From: Streptomyces flaveus
Lineage (GTDB): Bacteria; Actinomycetota; Actinomycetes; Streptomycetales; Streptomycetaceae
DNA length: 64,000 nt
Direction of reading: 5' to 3'
NCBI RefSeq assembly: GCF_014647675.1
Contig: NZ_BMPQ01000003.1
Span: 62,001-126,000 of the forward strand
The notes beneath the pieces are model-generated. The model saw only the letters and a program-made list of their open reading frames with translations. It was not told where the DNA came from and did not search any database. Made by a program: the position numbers and the translations under genes. Below, in pieces: positions 52,897 through 62,585 of the stretch; position 1 is the first letter of the stretch, and each line of letters opens with the position of its first letter.

Positions 52897-53196
52897 GGCT
52901 TCGGTCCTCAGGGGTGGGGTGCGTGCCGATGCGTACGAGTACGAAGTTGCGTACGAGTTCGAACAGGAGACGCGTGGTCTCGCGGGCGATAACAAAAAAT
53001 CGGCGTCACGCTCCGGAAAACTGATCGAAATCAAACCCGTCGCATCCATTGACGCTCCATACGCCCCACCTTTACCTTCTGGTCGAAGTTACGCACAGTG
53101 TTCGCGATCTCGAACGAGCTGCCGCAGTCGCATCCGCAGTCACGTCCGCCGAGCCCGCTCTACATGTCCAACCTGCCGCCCCGGAAGGGACTCACC
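52897..53196. promoter_or_regulatory. Divergent promoter region of polysaccharide genes
   Basis: 300 bp between the alginate-lyase-type gene and the first GH43 gene. It includes a repeated CGTACGAGT unit near 52934-52965, the palindrome GTTCGAAC near 52967-52974, and GTTCG-CGATCT-CGAAC near 53100-53115. Shared arms (GTTCG/CGAAC) suggest one regulator binding at two places. Confidence 0.4.
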
Positions 53197-54687
53197 GTGT
53201 TCCGCACACGCCACTGGTTCATGCTCGGGGCGGCCCTGCTGGCCCTGTTGGGCTCGCTCGTCACCGCCCAGCCAGGTGCCGCCGCCGAAGGCCGCCCGTA
53301 CACCAACCCCGTCAAGACACAGAAGGGCGCCGACCCCTGGCTGGAGTACTACAACGGCAACTACTACCTGGTGACGACCTCGTTCACGAACGAGCTGACG
53401 ATGCGTAAGTCGCCCACGCTGGCGGGGCTTTCCACGGCTCCCAGCATCCAGGTGTGGTTGGACACCACGGCCGGGCGCAACTGGAACATATGGGCGCCGG
53501 AGATCCACTTCCTCGACGGCAAGTGGTACCTGTACTACTCGGCCGGGGAGCGCGGAGCCGCCTGCTGTGACTCGCAGCGCACGCATGTGCTTGAGAGCGC
53601 CGGCTCCGATCCCATGGGCCCGTACACGTACAAGAACACGCTCACCGGGTCCAACCTCAGCCCCGGCGGCTGGCTCATCGACGCCAGTGTGCTCAAGCAC
53701 GACAACCGGCTGTACCTGATGGGCAGCGGCTTCATCAACGGCAGTACGCAGAGCCTGGTCATCGCGCCGATGAGCAACCCGTACACGCTCAGCAGCTCCA
53801 CCTTCCGCATCATCTCCAGCCCCACGCTGAGCTGGGAGACCCAGGGCAATCCGGTCAACGAGGGGCCCGAGCCGCTCTACCGGAACGGCCGGACCTTCGT
53901 GAGCTTCTCCGCCAGCGCCTGCACGACCCCCGACTACAAGCTCGGCCAGCTCGAACTGACCGGCAGCGACCCGCTCGACCCCGCCTCCTGGACGAAGAAG
54001 CAGACGCCGGTCTTCCAGCGCGATGACGCCGCCGGGGTCTACGGGCCCGGCCACAACGGGTTCTTCACCTCGCCGGACGGCACCGAGAACTGGATCGTCT
54101 ACCACGGCAACAACTCCGCCGACGGCGGCTGCGGCAACGGCCGTACGACGCGGGCGCAGAAGTTCACGTGGAACGCCGACGGCACGCCGAACTTCGGCAC
54201 CCCGCTCGCGCTCGGCACCACCCGGCCAGGTCCGGCCGGGGAAACGGCGGCCACTCCGACCGCGTACACGCTGGTGAACCGCAACAGCGGCAAGTGCCTG
54301 GACGTCGCGGGCGGCAACACCGCGAACGGCACCGACATCTTCCAGTGGACCTGCACCGGTGGCGCCAACCAGAAGTGGCGGATCGAGGACCTCGGCGACG
54401 ACACCAGCCGCCTGGTGAACGTGGCCACCGGCAAGGTCATGGACACCGCCGAATGCTCCACCGCCGACGGCGCCAACATCCAGCAGTGGTCCTGGCTGAA
54501 CAACGCCTGCCAGAAGTTCCGCCTCGTCCACACCGCCACGGGCGACCACGTACGGATCGTGAACGCCAACAGCGGCAAGGTCGCCGACGTGGCGAACTGC
54601 GGTACGGCCAACGGCTCCGACGTACGCCAGTGGACCTGGCTCAACAACAACTGCCAGCAGTGGCGCATCCAGCCCACCACCGCCTGA
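53197..54687 (+). CDS. Secreted GH43 arabinan-type hydrolase with ricin-type CBM13
   Basis: 496-residue exported glycosidase. Sec signal peptide (MLGAALLALLGSLVTAQ, then GAAA), five-bladed GH43 propeller at about residues 37-340 with catalytic carboxylates in GADPWLEYYNG, WLIDASVLKHDN and NEGPEPLYRNG, and a C-terminal CBM13 trefoil with QxW-type repeats (QWTC..NQKWRI, QQWSW..CQKFRL, RQWTW..CQQWRI). It likely releases arabinose or xylose from plant polymers. GTG 53197 has GAAGGGA 6 nt upstream; ATG 53164 is less well supported. First of two GH43 genes in a row. Confidence 0.92.
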   Translation: MFRTRHWFMLGAALLALLGSLVTAQPGAAAEGRPYTNPVKTQKGADPWLEYYNGNYYLVTTSFTNELTMRKSPTLAGLSTAPSIQVWLDTTAGRNWNIWAPEIHFLDGKWYLYYSAGERGAACCDSQRTHVLESAGSDPMGPYTYKNTLTGSNLSPGGWLIDASVLKHDNRLYLMGSGFINGSTQSLVIAPMSNPYTLSSSTFRIISSPTLSWETQGNPVNEGPEPLYRNGRTFVSFSASACTTPDYKLGQLELTGSDPLDPASWTKKQTPVFQRDDAAGVYGPGHNGFFTSPDGTENWIVYHGNNSADGGCGNGRTTRAQKFTWNADGTPNFGTPLALGTTRPGPAGETAATPTAYTLVNRNSGKCLDVAGGNTANGTDIFQWTCTGGANQKWRIEDLGDDTSRLVNVATGKVMDTAECSTADGANIQQWSWLNNACQKFRLVHTATGDHVRIVNANSGKVADVANCGTANGSDVRQWTWLNNNCQQWRIQPTTA

Positions 54688-54743
54688 CCACCGCTTGACC
54701 CCCGCCTGACCACCGTCTGACCTTGCCTGATCAGGAGACCCCC

Positions 54744-56198
54744 ATGAGACGCAGAACCTTCCTCGCCGGGGCGGCGGCCACGGCGATGGCCGCCGGGTCG
54801 GCCGTACTGGCCACCGCCGGCCCCGCCCACGCCGCCGCCCCCGCCTCGCCCTCCGTGACCTTCACCAACCCGATCGCCCTGCAGCGCGCCGACCCCCACA
54901 TCCACAAACACACCGACGGCTACTACTACTTCACCGCCACCGTGCCCGCGTACGACAAGATCGTGATGCGCCGGGCCACCACCCTCCAGGGCCTTTCGAC
55001 CGCCTCGGAGACCACCATCTGGACCAAGCACTCGAGCGGTGAGATGGGCGCCCACATCTGGGCCCCGGAGATCCACTTCATCGACGGCAAGTGGTACATC
55101 TACTTCGCCGCCGGCTCCACCAGCGACATCTGGAAGATCCGGCCGTACGTCCTGGAGAGCAGCTCCGCCAACCCGATGACCGGGACGTGGACGGAAAAGG
55201 GGCGGATCGCCCTGCCGCTGGACACCTTCTCGCTCGACGCGACGACCTTCGTCGTCGGCGGCAGCCGCTATCTGAGCTGGGCACAGAACGATCCGGCCGT
55301 GGGAAGCGGAACCAACCTCTATCTCGCGAAACTGTCCAACCCGTGGACCATCTCCGGCACTCCGGTACGCATCTCCACGCCGACGCACGCCTGGGAGACC
55401 GTGGGCCACCGCGTCAACGAGGGCCCGGCCGTCATCCAGCGGAACGGCAAGGTCTTCATGGCCTTCTCCGCCGCCGCCACCGACGCCAACTACTGCCTCG
55501 GCCTGCTGACCGCCTCCGCCTCGGCCGATCTGCTCAACCCGGCGTCCTGGACGAAGAGTTCACAGCCGGTCTTCAGGAGCAACGACGCCACCGGTCAGTA
55601 CGGGCCGGGCCACAACTGCTTCACCGTCTCCGAGGACGGCAAGTCGGACGTGATCGTCTACCACGACCGCAACTACAAGGACATCAGCGGCGACCCGCTC
55701 AACGACCCCAACCGGCGCACCCGCTACCAGAAGCTGTACTGGAACGCGGACGGCACGCCCAACTTCGGCATCCCGGTCGCGGACGGCCTGACCCCGGTCC
55801 GCTTCTCCTCGTACAACTTCCCCGACCGCTACATCCGCCACTGGGAGTACCGGGCGAAGCTCGAACCGAACGTCACCAACCTCGCCGACTCCCAGTTCCG
55901 CGTCGTCGCCGGCCTCGCCGGCAGCGGCACCGTCTCCCTGGAGTCGGCGAACTTCCCCGGCTACTACCTCCGCCACAAGAACTACGAGCTGTGGGTGGAG
56001 AAGAACGACGGCTCGACCACCTTCAAGAACGACGCCACCTTCTCGCAGCGCGCGGGCCTCGCCGACACCGCGAGCGGCGTCTCCTTCGAGTCGTACAACT
56101 TCCCGGGGCGCTACATCCGGCACTACGAGAATCTGCTTCACATCCAGCCGATCAGTACGGCTCTTGACCGGCAGGACGCTACGTACTACGCGGAGTAG
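54744..56198 (+). CDS. Secreted GH43 arabinofuranosidase-type enzyme with CBM42 (AbfB)
   Basis: 484-residue exported enzyme. N-terminal Tat-like signal (MRRRTFLAGAAATAM, cleavage near AHAAA). GH43 propeller at about residues 38-340 with carboxylates in QRADPHIHKHTDG, FSLDATTFVVGG and NEGPAVIQRNG. The C-terminal AbfB domain binds arabinofuranose side chains and shows three YNFP/NFPG..RH repeats (SYNFPDRYIRHWE, ANFPGYYLRHKN, SYNFPGRYIRHYE). ATG 54744 follows AGGAG. Tandem with the CBM13 GH43 gene (56-bp gap), giving complementary targeting modules for arabinan or arabinoxylan. Confidence 0.93.
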   Translation: MRRRTFLAGAAATAMAAGSAVLATAGPAHAAAPASPSVTFTNPIALQRADPHIHKHTDGYYYFTATVPAYDKIVMRRATTLQGLSTASETTIWTKHSSGEMGAHIWAPEIHFIDGKWYIYFAAGSTSDIWKIRPYVLESSSANPMTGTWTEKGRIALPLDTFSLDATTFVVGGSRYLSWAQNDPAVGSGTNLYLAKLSNPWTISGTPVRISTPTHAWETVGHRVNEGPAVIQRNGKVFMAFSAAATDANYCLGLLTASASADLLNPASWTKSSQPVFRSNDATGQYGPGHNCFTVSEDGKSDVIVYHDRNYKDISGDPLNDPNRRTRYQKLYWNADGTPNFGIPVADGLTPVRFSSYNFPDRYIRHWEYRAKLEPNVTNLADSQFRVVAGLAGSGTVSLESANFPGYYLRHKNYELWVEKNDGSTTFKNDATFSQRAGLADTASGVSFESYNFPGRYIRHYENLLHIQPISTALDRQDATYYAE

Positions 56199-56229
56199 CT
56201 CCGCTGGTTGGGCAGTTTGAAGCTGCGGG

Positions 56230-56305
56230 TTCGTTGTGGCTGGTCGCGCAGTTCCCCGCGCCCCTAGAAGGAAGGCCTGCGGCCTCCTTCTAGGGGCGCG
56301 GGAGC
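56230..56305. terminator. Intergenic hairpin repeat, copy 5, bidirectional terminator
   Basis: Contains GGCTGGTCGCGCAGTTCCCC followed by a perfect 18-bp stem (56255-56272 with 56285-56302) around an AGGCC-TGC-GGCC loop. It sits between the convergent GH43 gene (stop 56198) and LLM oxidoreductase gene (stop 56314). Confidence 0.8.
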
Positions 56306-56313
56306 CGTCGCCG

Positions 56314-57207
56314 TCAGGCCAACAGCTCGGCCAGGCGGCGCCATTCGGGGCGGGGGAGGGCCGAGCGGTCCTGGTCGGTGACCAGTTGGAAGGCCACGTG
56401 GTCCGCGCCGGCGGTGTAAAAGGCGTCGATCCGTTCGCGGATGCGGTCGTCGTCGCCCCAGGCGAAGAGCGTGTCGATGAGGCGGTCGCTGCCGCCGTCC
56501 GCGAAGTCGTCCTCGGTGAAGCCGAACCGCAGGAAGCTGTTGGTGTAGTTCGGCAGGGTGAGATACATGGCGAGGCTGTCGCGGGCGAGCGAGCGTGCGC
56601 GGTCCGGGTCCGTCTCCAGGACGACCTTCAACTCCGGTGCGAGCAGCGGGACTTCGCCGAGGATCTCGCGAGCGTCCGCGGTGTGCTCGGGAGTGACCAG
56701 GTACGGGTGCGAGCCGGCGGCGCGGTCGCGGGACAGCTTCAGCATCTTCGGGCCGAGGGCGGCCAGAATCCGGCGCCCGGCGGGGACTCCGGTCGCGTCC
56801 AAGGCGTCCAGATACTCGACCATGGACGAGTAGGGGCGCCGGTACTGGTCCGCCAGCTTGGCGTGACTCACCCCGAGGCCCAGCAGGAACCGGCCGGGGT
56901 GGGCCGCGTCCAGCTCGGCGAAACGCGTGGCGGTGTCGGCGGCCTCGTACTGCCAGATGCTCTGGATACCGGTCGCCACGGTGAGCCGTGAGGTCGCCTC
57001 GATGAGTGGCACGGCGTGCTGTACGCCGCTGCTGCCGCCCAACCAGGCGGCGCCGAAGCCGAGTTCTTCGAGCTCGGCGGCGGCCTCGGCGAGCTCGCCC
57101 CGCTGCGCCGGGTCCTCCGAACGCAGCCCGGCACTCCAGATGCCGTACCGTCCGACTGCCTCCTTGGGTGAACTGTCGCGAACCCCAGTCGTGACGTCGT
57201 CCGTCAT
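56314..57207 (-). CDS. LLM-class F420-dependent oxidoreductase (TIGR03620-like)
   Basis: 297-residue luciferase-like TIM barrel using F420 or FMN. Visible family stretches: YGIWSAGLRSEDPAQRGELA, ELGFGAAWLGGSSG, VATGIQSIWQYEAADTATRF and FLLGLGVSHAKLADQY (quoted in parts). Actinomycetes use such enzymes for hydride transfer in secondary metabolism and detoxification; substrate unknown. ATG 57207 (MTDDVTTG) has GGAGTCGGAG upstream. Stands alone between the GH43 pair and the acyltransferase fusion. Confidence 0.9.
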   Translation of the reverse strand: MTDDVTTGVRDSSPKEAVGRYGIWSAGLRSEDPAQRGELAEAAAELEELGFGAAWLGGSSGVQHAVPLIEATSRLTVATGIQSIWQYEAADTATRFAELDAAHPGRFLLGLGVSHAKLADQYRRPYSSMVEYLDALDATGVPAGRRILAALGPKMLKLSRDRAAGSHPYLVTPEHTADAREILGEVPLLAPELKVVLETDPDRARSLARDSLAMYLTLPNYTNSFLRFGFTEDDFADGGSDRLIDTLFAWGDDDRIRERIDAFYTAGADHVAFQLVTDQDRSALPRPEWRRLAELLA

Positions 57208-57307
57208 CGGCTCCGACTCCTTCCGAACGCTGTGCACTGTCGTACGAACCTGTCGCAGCAGCCCCAACCAGCGGCTCGTTCGGGATATTCCTTGATCGGG
57301 TACGTCG

Positions 57308-59011
57308 CTACGGTGTCCGGGCGCGGGCCGGCTCCGGGCGGTGGACGCCGCGTGGGCGGTAGCCGAGGGTGTCGGAACGGCCCAGCAGATCGGCGAGGAG
57401 CCAGATGATGGCCAGCCACATCTCGGTGCCCTGGAGCCCCGGTTCCGGTCCGGGACCGGCGGAACCGGGACCGAAGCCGAAGCCCCTGCCGTCCTGCCAA
57501 CGCGGCAGGGCGGCGGCCAACTGCCCCTCGGCCCAGGTGCGTATCTCGGCCGATCGGTAACCGCCCGCCCCCGCACCCCCGCCGAGTTGCCGGGTGCACA
57601 GCCACAACGGGTGGGCGACGTCCAGCACATTGCAGGCGTTCTCCTGCCTCGCTCCGAAGTAGCGGGCGTCGCGGGCGTGGTCCAGGACCGCGTCCACGAC
57701 CCGCTCCGGATGCGGCACCGGCAGCCCGAACTGGGCGAACGAACCGCGCGTCAGCCGGTAGTAGCCGTTGACCACCTGGAGCCGGCCGGCCTCGGGCGAA
57801 GGGCTGCCCCACATCCCGGTCCACGGGTCGGCCCTCGTCAGCAGCCAGCCGAACAGCGCCTCCAACGCGCCCGGTTCGACGCCGGGACGGTCACCGCCGA
57901 CGTCTGCGTGCCGCAGGTTCCAATGGGCCGCCGTCGCCCAGGAGTCGATCCAGGCACCGGCACCCCACGCACCGTCCCGCCAGGGCAACTCCTCCAGGCG
58001 CGCGACCAGTTGGCGTGCTGACATCTCCCGTACGCCGCGCACCGGATGCGGGAAGGAGGCGCCGAGCAGATCGAGGGCGTAGCCGACGGACAGTACGTGG
58101 TACAGGGCGGGTCCTTCGCCGATGAAGCCGTCCTCGTCCGCCGCCGGCAGCGGCTCGTCGAACTCCGGTACCAGTCCGGTGTACGGATCCTGGGCGCCCC
58201 TCAGACGCTCGGCATGCTCCTCGGCGGTCAACTGGCCGGGGGCGGCGCCCAGCAGAAGGTCGGCGATCTCGACGGCGTCGCAGTGCGCCCGTACGGTGGG
58301 CGCCGCCCCGGGGCGATCCACGTACCTCTCACCGTCCCAGCACCGGCCGAGGATGTCGGCCACCTGAGCGCGGGCGGTGTCGGCGAACCGGGCCAGGGGG
58401 TCACCGGCATGGGCATGGTCCGTGCGGGACGGCCGCGCAGCGCTGTCCCGCCGGTCGCGCAGCGGCCGTGCCGGATTCCCGGCGGCCACCGTCCAGGGCG
58501 CCAGATCCCTGGTGACCACCGCCCCCGCGCCGATCACACAGTGATCGCCGATGGTCACCCCGTCCACCACGACCACATGCGAACCGATCCACACATCGTC
58601 GCCGACGGTGATCCCCCGGCTGGTGTGCGGCTGTTGGAACACCGGCCGATCGGGGGCCATGCCGTGGTTGAAGCCGAGCAGCGAGGTGTGCGCGCCGATC
58701 CGCACCCCGCTCCCCAGCGTCACGGTGCCGCGCACCACGCTGAACGGGTTCAGCGTGCAGTCCGCCCCGGTCGTCAACTCCCCGGTGACATAGGCATGCG
58801 CGGCGATGTACGAGTCGTCCCCCAGCCACAGCCGGTCCGTGAACACCGCCGCGGAATCGGCGACATAGCATCGCTCGCCGATCCCGCGGTCTCCGCCGAT
58901 CATCTCCTGCCGCTTGAGCTGCGCGGTGAGCTGCTCCTCGGTCGCCTCGTCGGCGAACAGCCAGGGGCAGTGGTCGAAGTGCCGTGCGGACGGCTGCTGT
59001 TCGGAATCCAT
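57308..59011 (-). CDS. LbH acyltransferase fused to helical barrel domain
   Basis: 567-residue two-domain protein. Residues about 40-190 are a left-handed beta-helix acetyltransferase with hexapeptide repeats and the catalytic loop His (LLGFNHGMAPDRP), ending IGAGAVVTRDLAPWTVAAGN. Residues about 205-550 form an all-helical domain with W- and G-rich turns (WGAGAWIDSWATAAHWNL, WTGMWGSP, VNGYYRLTRGSFAQFG), resembling an alpha/alpha-toroid as in unsaturated-glucuronyl hydrolase or terpene-cyclase-like folds. Possibly acts on a sugar or glycoconjugate. ATG 59011. The pairing is unusual; I cannot assign a substrate. Confidence 0.8.
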   Translation of the reverse strand: MDSEQQPSARHFDHCPWLFADEATEEQLTAQLKRQEMIGGDRGIGERCYVADSAAVFTDRLWLGDDSYIAAHAYVTGELTTGADCTLNPFSVVRGTVTLGSGVRIGAHTSLLGFNHGMAPDRPVFQQPHTSRGITVGDDVWIGSHVVVVDGVTIGDHCVIGAGAVVTRDLAPWTVAAGNPARPLRDRRDSAARPSRTDHAHAGDPLARFADTARAQVADILGRCWDGERYVDRPGAAPTVRAHCDAVEIADLLLGAAPGQLTAEEHAERLRGAQDPYTGLVPEFDEPLPAADEDGFIGEGPALYHVLSVGYALDLLGASFPHPVRGVREMSARQLVARLEELPWRDGAWGAGAWIDSWATAAHWNLRHADVGGDRPGVEPGALEALFGWLLTRADPWTGMWGSPSPEAGRLQVVNGYYRLTRGSFAQFGLPVPHPERVVDAVLDHARDARYFGARQENACNVLDVAHPLWLCTRQLGGGAGAGGYRSAEIRTWAEGQLAAALPRWQDGRGFGFGPGSAGPGPEPGLQGTEMWLAIIWLLADLLGRSDTLGYRPRGVHRPEPARARTP

Positions 59012-59038
59012 GGCCGGAACATTACGGAGGAGCCGCTG

Positions 59039-60400
59039 TCAGAGCAGCCGGGAAGCGGTGGGAAAGGCCCGGGTGTACGCGGTCCAGAGCTTGACGTCCC
59101 TGCCGTCCGTACGGCCGTTGCCGTCGAGGTCACCGGCGGCACCCGCGGTGGTGAGGGCTGCCAGGTCCTTGCGGTTGACGGTGCCGTCGCCGTTGATGTC
59201 GGGGGTACGGGTCGCCAGCAGTCCCGGGCGGACGGACAACAGGTGGAACTTGGTGACGCTGCCGTTGAAGCCGAAGTTGTCGTCGGCGACGAGGACGAGG
59301 GAGCGGGAACCGTCGGGCAGGGCCGGCCCCCAGGTGATGCCCTCGACGTTGTCGGCCTCGGTGCCGGAGGTGGTGAAGTCGTACAGCAGCTTCTTCGGCA
59401 TCGGCTTCTCGGTGCCGGACAGCGCCTCCTTGCCGCTGACGTCGGTGGCGCCGATCGTGCTGGTCCAGTAGAGGCGGATGGCGAAGCCGACACCGGAGGC
59501 GAAGGACCGCTCGACGGTGAGGTAGTCGGTCTCGTTGACGGCGAGGATCTCGGAGACTCCCCGGTCCGCGGAGTACGTACCGACGGGGGCGGGCAGCGGG
59601 GCGGTGGGCGCGTCCGAGACCGGGTCGACCTCGTAGACGTGCTCGGCCTGCGCGGCTCCGGTCCTGCGGTCTGTCACCAGCAGCCGGGACGGGCTCTTGG
59701 CCGTGAGTCCGGCCGCGGGGCCGTCCTGGACGAGGGCGTTCTCCGTGATGGTGACGGCCTTGCTGCCGTCCGGTGAGAGGGCCAGCCCTTCCAGGGCCTG
59801 GTTGTTGCGGACGCCTGCGGTGAGCGTGCCCGAGGCCGACCTGACCGGTGCGTACGCCTTGGGCAGCGGCAGTTCCCGTACGTACCCGCCGGAGGTGGTC
59901 GCCTCCCGGACGAAGGCGGGCTGTCCGGACGAGGAGGCGCCCTCACTGGTCCACAGCAGGCTCTTGCCGCCCGGTGTCCAGCGGATCGCTTCCGGATCGA
60001 CCGCCTTGGGGGCGAAGGGGGCGCCGGTGGTGTCGTCGAGTACGGTCAGGCCGTCGAGGGCGGGCTTGGCGTCGGCGAAGGCGGCCCCGTCCAGCGGCAG
60101 TCGGAGGGTGTAGAAGCGGGCCTTGCCGTTCTCCGAACGGTCGTCGCTGAGGGCGACGTACTCGCCGGATCCCTTGTCGTAGTCGATCCCCGACAGCCCG
60201 CCGAACGGCATGTCGAACTCCGTCGTCCCGGCGGGCACGGTGAGGGTGTCGAGCAGTCGCACGGCCTGCGGTTTCTCGGCGGTGTCCGCGCCGGTCTCCG
60301 CCGCGAACCCGTTCGCGAGGGACAGGCTGCCGAGAAGTCCGGCCACGGTGAGGGCGCCGAGGAGCGCGCGTCCGCGGCGCGCTCGGGATCTGTGTCGCAT
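59039..60400 (-). CDS. Secreted phytase-like esterase with C-terminal dockerin-type repeats
   Basis: 453-residue exported protein. Sec signal (about residues 1-35, ending NGFAAE), then the esterase-like domain of the phytase_like family at about 45-390 (FGGLSGIDYDKGSGEYVALS, DPEAIRWTPGGKSLLWTSEG, NVEGITWGP). The last 55 residues carry two calcium-binding loops, DINGDGTVNRKDL and DLDGNGRTDGRDV, of the dockerin type I pattern. Phosphate or ester release outside the cell is likely. ATG 60400. 28 bp downstream of the acyltransferase start, same strand. Confidence 0.88.
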   Translation of the reverse strand: MRHRSRARRGRALLGALTVAGLLGSLSLANGFAAETGADTAEKPQAVRLLDTLTVPAGTTEFDMPFGGLSGIDYDKGSGEYVALSDDRSENGKARFYTLRLPLDGAAFADAKPALDGLTVLDDTTGAPFAPKAVDPEAIRWTPGGKSLLWTSEGASSSGQPAFVREATTSGGYVRELPLPKAYAPVRSASGTLTAGVRNNQALEGLALSPDGSKAVTITENALVQDGPAAGLTAKSPSRLLVTDRRTGAAQAEHVYEVDPVSDAPTAPLPAPVGTYSADRGVSEILAVNETDYLTVERSFASGVGFAIRLYWTSTIGATDVSGKEALSGTEKPMPKKLLYDFTTSGTEADNVEGITWGPALPDGSRSLVLVADDNFGFNGSVTKFHLLSVRPGLLATRTPDINGDGTVNRKDLAALTTAGAAGDLDGNGRTDGRDVKLWTAYTRAFPTASRLL

Positions 60401-60535
60401 GGGTGTCCTTCCGGAGGGAGTGAGGGAGCGGGGGAGTGGGTGGGTGCGGGCATGGGTGGCAAGCCCCTTCAGGGGCCCAACGGGTAGGCGAAGCCGCCGA
60501 GTTGAGGGAAGGCAGTGGAAAGGCCGCGGCAGTCG

Positions 60536-61471
60536 TCAGAGTGAGGCGGCGACCTCCGTGGTCGTGCCGCGCCGCTTTCGTCGCCACGCGTACACCGCGA
60601 GCGCCACCAGCGTCATCGCGTAGGGGATCGTCGACACCAGCTGCGGTGGCACGTCGAGCGTGCCGAGCTGTACGGCCAAGGCCTCCGCCGCGCCGAAGCC
60701 GAGCGCGGCGAGGAAGACGCCCCAGGGCCGCAGGCCGCCGAGGAAGACGGCGGCGAGGGCGATGAAGCCGCGGCCGGCCGTCATGTCCCGTACGAAGAAG
60801 GAGACGTAGCCCATGCTCAGGAAGACGCCCGCGAGTCCGGCGAGGGCACCGCTGAGAGCCAGCCCCGCGTACTGGACGCGGCGGACCGGAATCCCGACCG
60901 ACGCCGCCGCGTCCGGCATCTCGCCGACCGCCCGCAGATGGAAGCCGAAGCGGGTGCGGTAGAACAGCCAGGCGACGAACGGTGCGACGAGGAAGGCCAG
61001 CCAGGTGATCAGGTTCTGGCCGCTCAGCACATCGCCCACCACGGGGATGCTCTCGATGCCCGGCAGCGTGACCGTCGGCAGGGTGCCGCTCTTCAGGCCG
61101 GAGGTGCCGCCCTTGTCGTCGAGGAGGGTGTAGACGGCGTAGGCGGTGGCGCCCGAGGCGAGCAGGTTGATGCCGATGCCCGCGATGATCGCGTCGGCGC
61201 CCAGCTCCAGCCGGAGCGCGGCCAGGAGAACCCCCAGCAGTGTCGCCACCGCGACCCCGCACACCGCCCCGGCCGCGACCGACCCGCTGTAACCGGCGAC
61301 CAGGGCGCCCGTGCAGGCGGCGCTCAGCATCTGGCCCTCCAGGGCGATGTTGCTGACGCCGGCGCGTTCGGCGACGAGTCCGCCGAAGGCGGCGAGCAGA
61401 TACGGGGTGGCGACCCTCAGCACCGCCGCCAGAAAGGCGCTGCTGAGGACGACGTCGAGTACGGAACTCAT
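60536..61471 (-). CDS. BMP-type ABC importer permease 2
   Basis: 311-residue membrane protein of the YufQ/NupQ type (BPD_transp_2 family) with eight or more hydrophobic segments; signature GLVAERAGVSNIALEGQML, typical of nucleoside/BMP-family importers. Begins at ATG 61471, overlapping the upstream permease stop by 4 nt (ATGA). Third gene of the importer set, last before the phytase-like gene. With no BMP lipoprotein in view, its ligand is inferred as a nucleoside or similar. Confidence 0.9.
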   Translation of the reverse strand: MSSVLDVVLSSAFLAAVLRVATPYLLAAFGGLVAERAGVSNIALEGQMLSAACTGALVAGYSGSVAAGAVCGVAVATLLGVLLAALRLELGADAIIAGIGINLLASGATAYAVYTLLDDKGGTSGLKSGTLPTVTLPGIESIPVVGDVLSGQNLITWLAFLVAPFVAWLFYRTRFGFHLRAVGEMPDAAASVGIPVRRVQYAGLALSGALAGLAGVFLSMGYVSFFVRDMTAGRGFIALAAVFLGGLRPWGVFLAALGFGAAEALAVQLGTLDVPPQLVSTIPYAMTLVALAVYAWRRKRRGTTTEVAASL

Positions 61472-62585
61472 CGGACGCCCACCTGCCTCCGCGCGATCCG
61501 GCGCTTGAGGAGGTCCGGCAGCGCCTGGGCGGTCACCAGCAGCACGATGACCGCCTGGATCACGACCACGATCTCCGTACCGACGTCCGTCTGCTGTTCC
61601 ATGATGTCGCCCCCGGCGCGCAAGTAGGAGTAGAAGAGGCCGGCGACCACGACGACCAGCGGGTTGTTGCGGGCCAGCAGGGCCACCACGATGCCTTCGA
61701 AGGCGAGGCTTCCGGCCAGGCCCGGTTCCAGCCGCCCGTACACGCCCTGGACGAGGTGCGCTCCGGCGAGGCCGGCGACCGCGCCGCCGATGACGAAGCT
61801 CCATTCGATGACCCGGGGCACCTTGATGCCTCCGTACGCCGCGAAGTCGGGGTTGGAGCCCGTCATCCGGATGCGGTAGCCGAGCGGGGTACGGGTGATG
61901 AGCAGCCACAGCGCGACGGCGGTGACCAGCATCAGCCCCAGACCGACGTTGGCTCGGCCCATCGGGATGCCGAACCATTCGCTCAGCGGTGTGAGCGCGG
62001 AGTCCTCCTGGATGGACTTCGAGTGCACGGCGCTGCTGCCCGGCTCCTTCAGCGGGCCGTTGACCAGGTAGTCGTAGACACGTACGGCGATGGCGTTGAG
62101 CATCAGCGTGGCCACGATCTCGTTGGCGCCGAGCCGCGCCTTCATCGAGCCCGGCACCAGGCCCATTCCGGCGCCCGCCATGGCCGCCGCCACCATGGGG
62201 ACGATCACGGCGGCGACCGCGGGCAGCGGCAGGAAGATCGCGACGGCGGCGGCCGCCAGCGCCCCCGCGTAGAGCTGGCTCTCGGCGCCGAGGCTGATCT
62301 GCCGGGCGCGGAAGGGGATGGCCACCGACAGTCCGAGCAGGGTGAGCGTGGTGGCGTCCTCCAGCCAGCGGCCGACACGGAAGGAGCGGTCCAGCGGGCC
62401 GGTGAGCATCACTTCGTACGCCCGTACCGGGTCGTTGCCGGTGGCGAGCATGACGAGGAAGCCGATGGCCAGGGCGGCCAGGATCGTGGCGAGGGCCATG
62501 CTGAGGTCGACCGCGAGGTCACGGCGCCGGGTCGTGCGGTACTGGCGTCGGTCCTCGGCCTCGATCGCGGTCATGGGGGTGGTGG

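Noticed and set aside
58046..59776. A 576-codon open frame on the plus strand
   Set aside because: Antisense to the acyltransferase fusion and phytase-like gene; V/G/R-rich without any family feature.
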